A stretch of 64,000 nt of DNA from Candidatus Rokuibacteriota bacterium (GCA_003220535.1 QHSU01000068.1:62001-126000), one strand, 5' to 3'. Shown: positions 32,550 to 41,166, counted from the first letter of the stretch. A program made the numbers and translations. The notes: a model not told the origin generated them from the letters alone.

Positions 32550-33341
32550 CTATCCCGCGCCCTCGAGCCGTGCGATCTTCGGGAAGACCTCCGACTGCGC
32601 CCGGCGCAGATCCTCGACGAAGTCCACCTCCGTCCAGGGCAAGCCGGTCACGTCGACGCCCCGGACAGGCCATCGGGTGACGAGGAGATGCAGCGCGTCC
32701 TCGTACTCGCAGAGCCCATGGCTCTCGTCGATCACCTGCTCGAGCAGGCGCACCAGCTCCGGGCCCGCTTCCGCTCCGCACTTGAAGAAGCCGATGCCCT
32801 CGCCGACGCGGTCCCATGCCGCCGGGACCACCTTCTTGCCGAGGGCGATGACCCGGTCTCTCTGCGTGTAGATCTTCACCTCTTCGCCCGTGTCGGCGAA
32901 GCCCCGATCGATCAGGAGCGCCTGGGCGGCCGCCGATCCCACGAGCCGGCGCAGGAACTCCCGCGGGAACACGACGTCCGCGTCCATGATGAGCGTCGGT
33001 TCCCGAACAATCAGGTCGCGCGCGCAGTAGAGCGAGAGCGACGAGCCCTTCTGGTAGGCCGGATTGTCGATGCACTGCACCGTCATCCCCGGCGGCGCGG
33101 ACGCCACGAGGGCTCTCACCTGATCGGCGTAGTGCCCGACCACGATCACGACGTGCCCCACGCCGACCGCATGGAGCGCCTCGAGCATCCACGCGAGGAT
33201 CGCGCGGCCTCCGACCGGCAGGAGCGATTTCTGCGTGTGGTCGGTCAGCGGCGCAAGCCGGCGCGCCACGCCCGCCGCCAGGATGATGGCCGAGGGAGAC
33301 ACCGGTCCCTCCCGTGGCTCCCAACGTGCTGGTTCGTTCAT
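32550..33341 (-). CDS. Sugar/choline-phosphate nucleotidyltransferase (LicC/PntC-like)
   Basis: The 263-residue protein has the nucleotidyltransferase signature LAAGVARRLAPLT with the catalytic lysine region KSLLPVGGRA. The segment NPAYQKGSSLSLYCA is typical of CTP:phosphocholine or aminoethylphosphonate cytidylyltransferases. The metal-binding acidic pair is in IMDADVVFP. It should make a CDP- or other NDP-activated head group. It is divergent from a PhyH dioxygenase, sharing an intergenic region with tandem repeats, and lies near a CDP-glycerol-type transferase. That makes envelope polymer decoration likely. Confidence 0.8.
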   Translation of the reverse strand: MNEPARWEPREGPVSPSAIILAAGVARRLAPLTDHTQKSLLPVGGRAILAWMLEALHAVGVGHVVIVVGHYADQVRALVASAPPGMTVQCIDNPAYQKGSSLSLYCARDLIVREPTLIMDADVVFPREFLRRLVGSAAAQALLIDRGFADTGEEVKIYTQRDRVIALGKKVVPAAWDRVGEGIGFFKCGAEAGPELVRLLEQVIDESHGLCEYEDALHLLVTRWPVRGVDVTGLPWTEVDFVEDLRRAQSEVFPKIARLEGAG

Positions 33342-33363
33342 GATTCTCAGAGCCTATAGTATC

Positions 33364-33402
33364 TTGGACGTGCTCGAGCGCATCTTTTGGACGTGCTCGA
33401 GC
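33364..33402. promoter_or_regulatory. Two 16-bp direct repeats, each with a palindromic core (candidate operator)
   Basis: TTGGACGTGCTCGAGC occurs at 33364-33379 and again, identical, at 33387-33402, a 23-bp period. Each copy contains the palindrome GCTCGAGC. They lie in the 96-base gap between the divergent nucleotidyltransferase and PhyH genes, 36-74 bases before the PhyH ATG. The identical copies suggest a dimeric regulator acting on one or both genes. Confidence 0.5.
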
Positions 33403-33437
33403 CCGACCGTATCTCGTGAACGGAGGTTCATCGACGG

Positions 33438-34238
33438 ATGGGCAAGACGACGACCCGGCGGTCCGAGACGGGATTGGCGCTCGATCCCCAGGCGGCGGCG
33501 CACGTCGAGACCGTGCGGCGTGACGGATTCGTGGTGGTCCCGGGCTTGTTCGACGACGACGAGATTCGGCGGATCTCGGCGTGGACCGACGAGCTAGAGG
33601 CTCAGCCCGAGGTGCCGGGGCGCTGCATGAAGTACTTCGAGCCGAGCTTGCTGCGCCCCGGCGAGCGCGTGCTCCAGCGGATCGAGAACTTCTGCCCGTT
33701 CCACGCCGGCTTCGCCGCGCTGTGCGACGGCGACAAGCTGCGCGGCTCCGCGTCCCGGCTCTTCGGCGAGCCAGCCGTGCTCTTCAAGGACAAGATCAAC
33801 TTCAAGCTGCCCGGGGGCGACGGCTTCAAGCCCCATCAAGACCAGCAGGCCGGGTGGAGCACCTACGCCGACCTGTTCATCACCGCCATGGTCAGTATCG
33901 ACTCCACCACCGCCGAGAACGGCTGCCTGGAGCTCTGCGCGGGACACCATACACGGGGACTTCTGGGGGAGGAGTGGACCCCCCTCACCGACGACGACAT
34001 GCGCCGCCTGGGCGCCCGTCCGGTGCCGACCCGAGCCGGCGATGCCGTGTTCTTCGATTCCTACACGCCGCACGCGTCGGGCCCGAATCTCACCGGCGAG
34101 CGCCGGCGCGTGCTCTACATCACCTACAACCGCCGATCGGCCGGGGATCATCGCGTGCGTTATTTCGCCGACAAGCGGGAAAGCTTCCCGCCCGATATCG
34201 AGCGCGACCCCACCCGGACCTACACGTTTCGGGTCTGA
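33438..34238 (+). CDS. PhyH-family Fe(II)/2-oxoglutarate dioxygenase
   Basis: The 266-residue protein has the PhyH layout: DGFVVVPGLFDDDEIRRI, the iron motif KPHQDQQAG (HxD), GCLELCAGHH, the distal His in FFDSYTPHASGPN and Arg in GERRRVLYITYN. Relatives hydroxylate acyl-CoAs, ectoine, or 2-aminoethylphosphonate (PhnY). The last fits the divergent LicC/PntC-like gene, but nothing in the sequence proves a phosphonate substrate. GGAGG lies 12 bases before ATG 33438. Confidence 0.85.
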   Translation: MGKTTTRRSETGLALDPQAAAHVETVRRDGFVVVPGLFDDDEIRRISAWTDELEAQPEVPGRCMKYFEPSLLRPGERVLQRIENFCPFHAGFAALCDGDKLRGSASRLFGEPAVLFKDKINFKLPGGDGFKPHQDQQAGWSTYADLFITAMVSIDSTTAENGCLELCAGHHTRGLLGEEWTPLTDDDMRRLGARPVPTRAGDAVFFDSYTPHASGPNLTGERRRVLYITYNRRSAGDHRVRYFADKRESFPPDIERDPTRTYTFRV

Positions 34239-34256
34239 GGCCACGCGGAGGGTACT

Positions 34257-34496
34257 ATGCCGGTCAGTCGGGCTCTTCGGGTCACGCTCCTTCTCGCGGC
34301 CTTCCTGTCGATCGCGTCGCCGGCGCACGCGTACCTCGATCCGGGAACCGGAAGCATGATTCTCTCGGCCCTGATCGGCGTGGTGGCGGCGGTGGCGCTC
34401 GCGCTCAAGATGTTCTGGTACCGGCTTGTCGGCTGGTTGCGCGGCAAGCGACGCGGGCCGGCAGCGGTGGAAGGCGCACCCGCAGCGGACGAGTAG
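34257..34496 (+). CDS. Small exported/membrane protein with YLDPGTGSM motif
   Basis: The 79-residue protein has an N-terminal signal-like helix ending SPAHA, then the conserved block YLDPGTGSMILSALIGVVAAV leading into a second helix and a basic LVGWLRGKRRG end. Proteins with this YLDPGTGS(M/Y) block occur next to sulfatase or glycan genes, and their role is unknown to me. The strong GGAGG six bases upstream fixes ATG 34257. It is the first gene of the run leading to yejM and yidC. Confidence 0.75.
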   Translation: MPVSRALRVTLLLAAFLSIASPAHAYLDPGTGSMILSALIGVVAAVALALKMFWYRLVGWLRGKRRGPAAVEGAPAADE

Positions 34497-34568
34497 CGCC
34501 GCATCGGTGGACCGCCGCGCGCGCCGTGCGGGCAGCGCCGACCGACGGCTCCGGCGTCGCGACGCCTC

Positions 34569-35762
34569 ATGAAGACGTGGGAGGACTGGAAGAGCTACCG
34601 GCGCTTCACGAAGCTGCCGCCGCGCGACCGCAACATCGTCTTCTACTCCGAAACCTACCAGGACTGGCATCATCTCCAACCGCTCATCGACTTCCTGATC
34701 GAGCGGCTGTCTCGCCCGGTCTGCCACGTCACCTCCGAGCCGACCGTCGCGCTGCCGTCCGTCGGCCGCGGCGGCCTGCACGCCTTCCGCATCCGCGCGG
34801 GCGCCGTGCGTACCTGGTTCTTCCAGATGCTCAAGGCCGACGTCCTGGTGTTGACGATGCTGGATCTGGGAAACTTCCACCTCAAGCGATCGATCCATCC
34901 CGTGCGCTACGTCTACGTGTTCCACAGCATGGGCAGCACGCACCTGGTAGACCACGAAGACTCGTACGACCACTACGACAGCCTGCTCTGCGTGGGGCCC
35001 CACCACATCGCGGAGATCCGCCGACGTGAGCAGCTGAAGGGCCTCACGCCCAAGCATCTGGTCGCCCACGGCTATCCTCGGCTCGAGCGTCTCATCGAGG
35101 TCGCTCGCGCCCACCCGCGGGAGCCGTCGGGCGGGACCACGGCGCTGCTGGCCCCGACCTGGGGCGAGCAGTCGATCCTGCACGTCTGCGGCGAGGCGTT
35201 GATCGCCGCGCTGCTGGCCGCCGACATCCGCGTGATCATGCGACCGCACTACCAGACCGCTCGGCTCGCGCCGCAGCTCGTTCAGCGGCTGATCACCCGA
35301 TTCGGCGGGGACCCGCGCTTCCGGCACGTGGACCGGATGGAGGACAGCGCCTCGCTGCTGGAGTCGGACCTGCTCGTCTGTGATTGGTCCGCCATGGCGA
35401 TCGAGTACGCTCTGGGGCTCGGCAAGCCCGTGCTCTTCGTCGACGTGCCGCCTCGCGTGCGAAATCCAAAATTCGCGGAGCTCGGTCTGGAGCCGATGGA
35501 GATGCGCATCCGTCGGGAGCTCGGGACCATCCTGCCGCTCGACCGCCTGGCGGACGCGCCGCGGCACGTGGCGGAGCTGCGACGCGGCGCGGAGGACTTT
35601 CGCAAACGCACCACGACGTTGCGGGACGAGTGGGTCTTCAACGTCGGCCGCAGCGTCGAGGTCGGGGCACGGGAGATCGCTCGCATCGCGGACGAGCGAG
35701 CCGGCGCCGGCGCATCCGGAGCGCCGCGGGGCGCGGGGCGCCGGCAGGTCGGATCGACGTGA
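34569..35762 (+). CDS. CDP-glycerol glycerophosphotransferase-like protein (TagB/TagF type)
   Basis: The 397-residue protein resembles the GT-B-like fold of teichoic-acid polymerases. It has VYVFHSMGSTHL, where TagF proteins carry a similar QxWHGT/H motif, then YDSLLCVGPHHIAEIRR, HGYPRLERL, LLAPTWGEQS, RPHYQ and the donor-binding end LLVCDWSAMAIEYALGLGKPVLF. It may transfer a glycerophosphate-like unit from a CDP donor to a membrane acceptor, but polymer length and substrate are unknown. The C-terminal 30 residues are low complexity. The next gene starts at the GTGA overlap, so it is coupled to yejM. Confidence 0.7.
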   Translation: MKTWEDWKSYRRFTKLPPRDRNIVFYSETYQDWHHLQPLIDFLIERLSRPVCHVTSEPTVALPSVGRGGLHAFRIRAGAVRTWFFQMLKADVLVLTMLDLGNFHLKRSIHPVRYVYVFHSMGSTHLVDHEDSYDHYDSLLCVGPHHIAEIRRREQLKGLTPKHLVAHGYPRLERLIEVARAHPREPSGGTTALLAPTWGEQSILHVCGEALIAALLAADIRVIMRPHYQTARLAPQLVQRLITRFGGDPRFRHVDRMEDSASLLESDLLVCDWSAMAIEYALGLGKPVLFVDVPPRVRNPKFAELGLEPMEMRIRRELGTILPLDRLADAPRHVAELRRGAEDFRKRTTTLRDEWVFNVGRSVEVGAREIARIADERAGAGASGAPRGAGRRQVGST

Positions 35763-37552
35763 GCGCCAGAAGACGACTGCTCCGCTGGGCGAACTGGTTC
35801 GCCGTCGCCAACGCGGTGCTCCTGGCCGTCGTCGGGTTGCGCTATCTGTGGTATTACTCCGCGCTCGGGCCCTCGGTCGCCTGGGTCTACGCGGCTCTCG
35901 CCTACGTGGGCCACCTGACCGCGCTCGCCTACCTTCCGCTCCTCCTGCTGCTGGGCCCATTGATCGTGCTGGTCCCGCGGCCGGGGGTGGTGCTGCCTCT
36001 CGGCGTCTCCCTGGCCAGCGCCGGCGTCAGCTTCGTGCTGCTCGACAGCCTGGTCTTCGCCGAGAACCGCTACCACCTGAGCGTCCTGACGTTCCGCTTG
36101 CTGGAGCCGCAGACCTTCGTGTTTCTCGCGCTCTATTTCTTCGTGGGCGTGGCCATCGAGTCGATGCTGGCGTCCTGGGTCTGGAAGCGCACCACGCGCC
36201 CGACGCCCCGGGTCGGGTGGTATCTTGCCCTGGTCCTCGGGAGCTGCTTCCTGGCCAGCCATCTCATCCACGCGTGGGCGGCGGCCCACTCCTACGTGCC
36301 GGTGACCGCGTTCACCCGATACCTGCCGCTCTATCACCCGCTCAGGAACGCAAGGCTGCTGACGAGACTGGGTCTCGTTGATCGGGTACGGGCGCGCGAG
36401 CAAGGCCTCGTCACGGCGCTCGGCCAACTGCCTGGCGGCGAGCTGAACTATCCGCTGGCCCCGCTGCGGTGCGAGCCTCGCGCGCCGATGCTCAACGTCC
36501 TGCTCGTCGTGATCGACGCCATGCGCCCGGATGCTTTGACGCCAGCCTTCGCGCCGAGACTCGCCAAATTCGCACCGGGCGCGATCCGATTCGACGGGCA
36601 CTACAGCGGCGGCAACTCGTCGCGGCCCGGAATGTTCTCCCTGTTCTACGGCCTCCCCGCGACCTACTGGGATGCCTTCGCCGGCCGCGCGCGGTCCCCC
36701 GTGCTGATGGACTCGTTCCGACAGTACGGCTACCAGCTCGGGCTGTTTGCCAGCTCACCCCTGTATCGCCTTGTCGAGCTCGATCGGACGGCTTTCGCCG
36801 GCGTCCCGAATCTTCGCCTCGAGACGTCCTCGAGCCTCCCCGGGTCCAGCGGCAGGGACCGGACCTTGACGGATGAGTGGCTCGAGTGGCTCGGCCGGCG
36901 AGACCCATCGCGTCCCTTCTTCGGGTTTCTCTACTACAACGCCTCGGTGGCCATCGAGCCGCCCGACAACTACCCCGAGGTGATCCAGGTTCCAGCGGAA
37001 GCGTCGACCCAGGCCCGCCGATACGCCCGGTACCTGACCGCCGTGCACTTCGTCGACTCGCTGGTCGGGCGAGTGCTCGACGATCTGGAGCGACGGAAGC
37101 TGCTGGAGCGCACCGTGATCATCATCACGTCCGATCACGGTATCGAGTTCGACGAGAACAGGCTGGGCTTCAAGGGACACGGCACGGCGTATAGCGACTA
37201 CCAGATGCGGACGCCGTTGGTGATGCGTTGGCCCGGGCGGCCACCGGGGCGCGTCGTTCGCCGAACCTCCCACAACGACCTGGCGCCGACCCTGCTCGCC
37301 CAGCTGTTCGGCTGTACGAATCCGCCATCCGACTACGCGAGCGGCCACGACCTTTTCTCCGACGCGCAGTGGGACTGGCTCATCGCCGCCAGCTACCGCG
37401 AATACGCCGTGATCGAACCCGAACGGGTGACCGTGATCTACCCGGCCAGCTACGAGATTCGCGACCGGAGCTATCGCCTCGTCCCCAACCCGACGGTCCC
37501 CCGCGACGTGCTGCGAGGGGCGCTGCAGGAGATGAGCCGGTTCTACCGATAG
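35759..37552 (+). CDS. yejM: YejM/PbgA-like inner-membrane protein (DUF3413 plus sulfatase-fold domain)
   Basis: The 597-residue protein follows E. coli YejM (about 586 residues) throughout. Five N-terminal helices begin LLRWANWFAVANAVLLAVVG, with a linker ASHLIHAWAAAHSYVPVTAF. A periplasmic sulfatase-fold domain follows (VVIDAMRPDALTP; SGGNSSRPGMFSLFYGLP; GYQLGLFASSPLYR). YejM regulates LPS synthesis through LapB/FtsH. Here the metal-binding segment reads ITSDHGIEFDE with a later KGHGT, whereas as I recall E. coli has a degenerate ITAGRGI, so this copy may be an active hydrolase or transferase. It starts at GTG 35759, overlapping the preceding stop. Confidence 0.85.
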   Translation: MSARRRLLRWANWFAVANAVLLAVVGLRYLWYYSALGPSVAWVYAALAYVGHLTALAYLPLLLLLGPLIVLVPRPGVVLPLGVSLASAGVSFVLLDSLVFAENRYHLSVLTFRLLEPQTFVFLALYFFVGVAIESMLASWVWKRTTRPTPRVGWYLALVLGSCFLASHLIHAWAAAHSYVPVTAFTRYLPLYHPLRNARLLTRLGLVDRVRAREQGLVTALGQLPGGELNYPLAPLRCEPRAPMLNVLLVVIDAMRPDALTPAFAPRLAKFAPGAIRFDGHYSGGNSSRPGMFSLFYGLPATYWDAFAGRARSPVLMDSFRQYGYQLGLFASSPLYRLVELDRTAFAGVPNLRLETSSSLPGSSGRDRTLTDEWLEWLGRRDPSRPFFGFLYYNASVAIEPPDNYPEVIQVPAEASTQARRYARYLTAVHFVDSLVGRVLDDLERRKLLERTVIIITSDHGIEFDENRLGFKGHGTAYSDYQMRTPLVMRWPGRPPGRVVRRTSHNDLAPTLLAQLFGCTNPPSDYASGHDLFSDAQWDWLIAASYREYAVIEPERVTVIYPASYEIRDRSYRLVPNPTVPRDVLRGALQEMSRFYR

Positions 37553-37572
37553 CGACGGGGCTGGCTCTCCTC

Positions 37573-39087
37573 GTGGGCGCGATCGTTCTTCCCGTCTCCG
37601 TCGACGCGGCGGGCGGTGACAGTGTCCGCGTCACGACCAATCGACTCGATCTCGTGTTCTCCCTCGACGGCGCCAGCCCCGTCGTGTGGCGGGCCTGCCA
37701 TCCTTCCTGCGCTCAGGCCGACATGGCGTCGGGGACGTCGGTCCGCTTCACCGGCGACGACGATCCGCCGCAGCCGCGGCTCTACTTCCGCGGCCCCGGT
37801 CAACCCGTGGATCTCCAGCGGCTGCGCTTCACGGCCGACCGCACGGAGGACGCGCGTGTACGGATCGTGACGTTCGAATCCGATCTGCCGGTCGAGGGCG
37901 TCCGCATCTCGAAAGCGTTCGAGATCTCCCGCGAGGACTACGAGGTCGTGCTGACGGTGCGTCTGCTCGGACCCAACGCGACCGCGTTCGCGGCAGGCCG
38001 GCGTCTCGAGCTCGAGCTGGGTGCGGGCCGGCGCCTGTTCCCGGCCCCGGCCGCCGGCTTCGCCGCAATGCTCGACCGCGTGAGCCGAGTGGTCGTCGCC
38101 GGAGGTGTCGCCCGCACCGTCGGCGACGACCGCCGGGACCCGATGCCGCTGCGCGCCGGCGACTGGGTGGGATTCCACAGCCGATTCTGGGCCCTTGTGC
38201 TGCATTCGGACGGAGCCAGCGCCGTCGAGCGGGGGCCGGGCGCCAGCGTCGTCCTGAGCCCGGCTCACGAGCCGGAACGGCTCTCGTGGCGCTACACGTT
38301 CTACTCGGGGCCGCTGGAGAATCGCGCCTTGACCCACGCAAGCCCCGAGCTCGAACGGATGCTCTTCTCCGGCCTCTGGTCCTGGCTGCGGGCGCTGAGC
38401 TTCGCGCTTCTCTTCCTCCTGCGCGGGCTGACCGCGGTCGTCGGCCATCCCGGCGTGGCGATCGTCGCCCTCGCGCTATCGGTCAAGCTTCTGCTCCTGC
38501 CTCTGACGACCGTGGCCGAGCGACTACAAGAACAGGTCAACGCCACTCAGGCGCGGCTCCAGCCGGGTATCGACGCCATCAAGGCAGCCCATCGAGGCGA
38601 GGAGCGCGCGCGGCGCACGCTGGCCGTGTACCGCGCGGAGGGCGTGCACCCGCTGTACACGCTGAAGAGCCTGCTCGGCGTCCTGATCCAGCTCCCCGTG
38701 TTCATCGCCGTGTTCGACATGCTGGCGGAGGACTTCGACCTTCATCGGGTATCGTTTCTCTGGATCCCGGATCTGTCGCGGCCGGACGAGCTGCTGCGGC
38801 TGCCGATGTGCGTGCCCTTCTTCGGGTGCCACCTGAACCTCTTGCCGTTCCTGATGAGCGGCATATCGCTGGCGGCCCTGTGGCGATTCCGCTCGCGCGT
38901 CCTCACGCCGACCCTCGCGCGCCGGCAACGCAGAAATCTCGCGGCTATGACCCTGCTGTTCTTCCTGCTCTTCTACACATTTCCCGCCGGCATGGTCCTC
39001 TACTGGACGTCGACGAACGCCGTCCAGCTCGCCCGCCAGGAGCTGGAGGGGCTCAGCCGACGCGCGCGCGCACGAAGTCGCCGATGA
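37573..39087 (+). CDS. yidC: YidC/Oxa1-family insertase paralogue with periplasmic domain
   Basis: The product has a YidC-type periplasmic beta-super-sandwich (residues about 10-260; LDLVFSLDGASPVVWRA, VRISKAFEISREDYEV) and the five-helix insertase core. The core includes VKLLLLPLTTVAERLQEQV, GVHPLYTLKSLLGVLIQLPVFIAV and LLFFLLFYTFPAGMVLYWTSTNAVQLA. The groove arginine (VRG...YPLT in E. coli) is replaced by Lys. The start is uncertain. GTG 37573 is the first normal start after yejM, but CTG 37561 would give a fuller signal anchor. The housekeeping yidC usually lies in rnpA-yidC-trmE, so this copy is probably a dedicated paralogue. The 3' end overlaps the convergent esterase by 35 bases. Confidence 0.82.
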   Translation: MGAIVLPVSVDAAGGDSVRVTTNRLDLVFSLDGASPVVWRACHPSCAQADMASGTSVRFTGDDDPPQPRLYFRGPGQPVDLQRLRFTADRTEDARVRIVTFESDLPVEGVRISKAFEISREDYEVVLTVRLLGPNATAFAAGRRLELELGAGRRLFPAPAAGFAAMLDRVSRVVVAGGVARTVGDDRRDPMPLRAGDWVGFHSRFWALVLHSDGASAVERGPGASVVLSPAHEPERLSWRYTFYSGPLENRALTHASPELERMLFSGLWSWLRALSFALLFLLRGLTAVVGHPGVAIVALALSVKLLLLPLTTVAERLQEQVNATQARLQPGIDAIKAAHRGEERARRTLAVYRAEGVHPLYTLKSLLGVLIQLPVFIAVFDMLAEDFDLHRVSFLWIPDLSRPDELLRLPMCVPFFGCHLNLLPFLMSGISLAALWRFRSRVLTPTLARRQRRNLAAMTLLFFLLFYTFPAGMVLYWTSTNAVQLARQELEGLSRRARARSRR

Positions 39088-39943
39088 CCGCGATCGCGCG
39101 CTCGGCCTCGTCCAGCATCGGCAGGAACCAGTGCCAGACGTGGATCATCGCCGGCCACTCCTCGACCGTGACGTCGACGCCGGCCGCGCGGGCCCGCCCG
39201 GCGAGGCCGCGCGCGTCGTCGAGCAGCACTTCTTCGCTCCCGACCTGGACGAGCAGCGGCGGCAGCTGTCGGAGATCGGCGTAGAGCGGCGAGGCGAGCG
39301 GCGTCTTCGGATCGCCGGCGCCCAGGTAGGCGTGCGCCAGCTCGGCCACGCCGTCACGGGTCACGATGGGATCCGTAGCGGCCTTGGTCGCGTAGCTGGC
39401 GCCGCTGCACGCGAGATCGACCCAGGGCGAGATGCATACCCCCGCGGCCGGCCGCGGGAGGCCGCGCTCGCGCAGCGCGATCAAGGCGGCCACGGTGAGC
39501 CCGCCGCCCGCCGAGTCGCCGGCCAGGACGACGCGCCCCGGCGTGACGCCCTGGCCGAGCAGCCACTGGTAGGCCGCGACCGCGTCGTCCAGCGCGGCGG
39601 GGAACGGGTGTTCGGGCGCCAACCGGTAGTCGAGACTGAGTGCCTGCGCGCTGGCCGCCCGCGCGATCGCGGCGGCGAGGTGACGGTGCGAGCGGGGCGA
39701 GCCGATCACATAGCCGCCGCCGTGGAGGTAGAGCACGACCGTGTCCGACCTGACCCGAGGCGGCCGGAGCCATTCGGCGGGCCGCTGCGGCGCTTTCACG
39801 GCCTCGATCGCGACGTCGGCCGGGGTGGGAAAGACGCGCTCCGCGCGGTCGTACTGCGCGCGACGCTGCTCGATGGTGAGCGAGCTCGATGGCGGCAGCT
39901 TCGCCAGGTGCTCACGGACGACGTGAATCCCGCGCTCGGTCAC
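39053..39943 (-). CDS. Alpha/beta hydrolase, HSL-family esterase
   Basis: The 296-residue protein has the hormone-sensitive-lipase oxyanion motif YLHGGGYVIGS, the nucleophile elbow GDSAGGG, ISPWVDLACSG, and the catalytic His region IHVWHWF. Such enzymes hydrolyse short-chain esters. GTG 39943 is chosen because AAAGGAG lies seven bases upstream. The 3' end overlaps that of the yidC paralogue on the other strand. No link to the envelope genes is evident. Confidence 0.9.
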   Translation of the reverse strand: MTERGIHVVREHLAKLPPSSSLTIEQRRAQYDRAERVFPTPADVAIEAVKAPQRPAEWLRPPRVRSDTVVLYLHGGGYVIGSPRSHRHLAAAIARAASAQALSLDYRLAPEHPFPAALDDAVAAYQWLLGQGVTPGRVVLAGDSAGGGLTVAALIALRERGLPRPAAGVCISPWVDLACSGASYATKAATDPIVTRDGVAELAHAYLGAGDPKTPLASPLYADLRQLPPLLVQVGSEEVLLDDARGLAGRARAAGVDVTVEEWPAMIHVWHWFLPMLDEAERAIAVIGDFVRARVG

Positions 39944-39986
39944 GATGATGCTCCTTTCGGTGTAGATACGATACCTTGAACGCAAC

Positions 39987-40698
39987 GTGGTCGTCACGAG
40001 AACACGAGTCCTCGCGTTGTTGATCGTCCACGCGCTGGGGCTTCGGGTTCCGGCGAGTGCGCAGAAGCCCGCGGCCGCCGCGCGGGAACGTGTGACGTTC
40101 AAGAGCGGCGACCTCACGCTCGTCGGATTTCTCTGCAAGCCCGACGGGACCGGCTCGCTTCCCGGGGTCATCTGGAATCACGGCAGCCAAAAGAATCCCG
40201 GAACGCAGCGGCAGTTCGACGCGGTCGCAGCGATCTTCGTGCCCGCGGGCTACGTCATCTTCGCGCCGATGCGGCGGGGCCACGGTGACTCGGAAGGGTC
40301 CTACATCATGGACCAGCTACGACGGGCGCAGGGCAGCCGGGCCGCTGCCGGACAGCTCCTCGTGCGCCTGATGGAAGGCGAACATCTCGACGACCAGCTC
40401 GCCGGCCAGGCCTATCTTCGGAGCCTGCCGTACGTCGACCCGAATCGTCTCGTGGTCGCCGGCTGCTCGTTCGGGGCATCCAGACCCTGCTCGCCGCCGA
40501 ACGCAGCGCGAGCTACAAGGCGGCGGCGCCCATCTCGCCTGCCGCGCTGAGCTGGAGCGGGAACCCGCCGTTGCGAGAGCGCCTCGTCAGCGCGGTGCGG
40601 AAGATCGAGATTCCCGTGTTCCTGATCCAGCCGCCGCGGGACGCATGCACGGATGGGCGCCGGACGTGCTGCCGTTCTTCGCCGGAGCCCTCCGCTGA
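39987..40698 (+). pseudogene. Exported dienelactone-hydrolase-like protein, frameshifted
   Basis: From GTG 39987 the frame gives a signal peptide (ALLIVHALGLRVPASAQ) and a dienelactone-hydrolase-like domain (SLPGVIWNHGSQKNPG; YVIFAPMRRGHGDSEG). Just after the nucleophile elbow GCSFG, near 40480, the frame shifts. Adding one G to the GGGG run restores GCSFGGIQTLLAAERSASY and the following PISPAALSWSGNP. A second break occurs after IPVFLIQPPRD near 40640, where the reading moves to HGWAPDVLPFFAGALR and most of the region between acid and His appears deleted. The combination of frameshift and deletion argues for decay rather than a single sequencing error. Confidence 0.7.
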
Positions 40699-40747
40699 GC
40701 AGCCGCCGACCGCCTCGAGGCGCCGCCCGTGGCGCGCTTCCGCCCGG

Positions 40748-41104
40748 CTAGGTCTTGATCTTCACGAGCTCCTCGGCACACGCACTCGCCACCCCGGCGT
40801 TCGGCGCCTTACCCCCGCGTGGAGTCGCCCAGCCGCCCTCTTCGACGAACTGCCGCTGCTTCCACGAGTCCACCTTCAGGAACTCTGCGAGCTTCGCCGC
40901 TGCATTGGGCTGCTGCATGAAGTTCGCGACGCAGGAGGGGGTGAGAGCGACGACCACCGCCAAGCCGGCGCGCTCCGTCGCCATCCGCTCGGCCGTGCTG
41001 CCGAGGACCCATCCCATCCATGAAAAGCCGACGATCATGGTTACGACGGCGCCACCGATCGCACCCCAGACCATTGGTTTGAGCCACGGTACTTGTAGTT
41101 GCAT
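40748..41104 (-). CDS. Single-pass membrane protein of unknown function
   Basis: The 118-residue protein has one N-terminal transmembrane helix (MVWGAIGGAVVTMIVGFSW). A soluble part follows with AERMATERAGLAVVVALTPSCVANFM, a helical QQPNAAAKLAEFLK region and a conserved-looking FVEEGGWAT end. AGGAGG precedes ATG 41104. The composition suggests a small helical domain after the anchor. No function is recognised. It is the first of several small genes in this region. Confidence 0.65.
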   Translation of the reverse strand: MQLQVPWLKPMVWGAIGGAVVTMIVGFSWMGWVLGSTAERMATERAGLAVVVALTPSCVANFMQQPNAAAKLAEFLKVDSWKQRQFVEEGGWATPRGGKAPNAGVASACAEELVKIKT

Positions 41105-41166
41105 GACACGCCTCCTGATTCTGGGGGAAAGCTACTTTCCTCCCAGTGCCGCATGAGCCAGGTGAC

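Noticed and set aside
33594-35960. A 788-codon minus-strand open frame opposite the PhyH, TagB/F-like and YejM genes
   Set aside because: It is Arg/Asp/Val-rich antisense sequence typical of high-G+C coding DNA. It has no domain, and the plus-strand genes there have clear motifs.
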